Source: Pseudomonas sp. H1h
Lineage (GTDB): Bacteria; Pseudomonadota; Gammaproteobacteria; Pseudomonadales; Pseudomonadaceae
Assembly (NCBI RefSeq): GCF_000633255.1
Contig: NZ_AYMJ01000013.1
Location: 1 to 64,000, forward strand
DNA length: 64,000 nt
Direction of reading: 5' to 3'
Of this stretch, positions 61,678-64,000 are shown one piece after another. Position 1 is the first letter of the stretch. Each line of letters begins with the position of its first letter. Made by a program: the position numbers and the translations under genes. The notes beneath the pieces were generated by a model that saw nothing but the letters and a program-made list of their open reading frames with translations, did no database searches and was not told the origin of the DNA.

Positions 61678-64000
<2,323 letters not shown>

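Overview
The window is a gene-dense, GC-rich chromosomal segment from a fluorescent Pseudomonas, most likely the P. fluorescens/koreensis group. The assignment rests on the cmaX-crfX-cmpX-sigX-oprF block, ThrH next to an APS-type CysH, the order xdhA-gntR-smc-zipA-ligA, and about sixteen intergenic REP/REPIN palindromes with the fluorescent-pseudomonad core (tgggagcgggcttgctcgcg). There are no tRNA or rRNA genes, insertion sequences, prophage or CRISPR arrays. It is essentially core genome with a few accessory pieces.

Layout: 1-758 is the 5' end of an Rhs gene leaving the window on the left. 1001-3577 holds a HAD phosphatase, an SDR oxidoreductase and its divergent LysR regulator. 3685-6006 holds a hydantoin/Asp-Glu racemase-like enzyme and an NCS1 permease. 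6585-9552 holds cysH, thrH and pabB. 9756-12819 is a tight three-gene operon (secreted retropepsin-like protein, membrane protein with a degenerate transglutaminase domain, ATP-grasp ligase), the least understood system here. 13209-22177 is the complete 2-methylcitrate (propionate) pathway: GntR regulator, prpB, prpC, acnD, prpF, prpD. 22202-25284 is an ABC importer lacking an adjacent binding protein. 25564-28771 is a MocR regulator divergent from an EamA exporter and an AlaX-type tRNA-editing protein. 28884-32252 is ppsR/ppsA, followed by an alpha/beta hydrolase and rraA.

34167-38136 is the envelope-stress block cmaX, crfX, cmpX, sigX and oprF. pyrD, rmf, rlmKL, a CHASE/PAS/GGDEF diguanylate cyclase, dacB and a yggL-type gene follow. 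47519-56128 is a purine-catabolism region: BenE-type permease, GntR regulator, guaD, xdhC, xdhB, xdhA. A second GntR gene at 56397 abuts smc, then zipA and the 5' part of ligA, which runs off the right edge.

Functional themes: propionyl-CoA disposal; guanine to xanthine to urate, with possible hydantoin/purine uptake by the NCS1 and BenE-type permeases; gluconeogenesis control by PpsR on PpsA; cell-envelope homeostasis (SigX/OprF, DacB and possibly the retropepsin operon); and stationary-phase ribosome control (RMF, YggL-type protein). Several FCD/GntR-type palindromes can be read directly: two around the prp promoter, one before the NCS1 gene, one before the purine GntR gene, and a tandem pair before xdhA. 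Other points of note are a 180-bp tandem amplification that copied the end of prpF, a hydantoin-racemase homologue missing one catalytic cysteine, and a possible small RNA or leader upstream of rlmKL.
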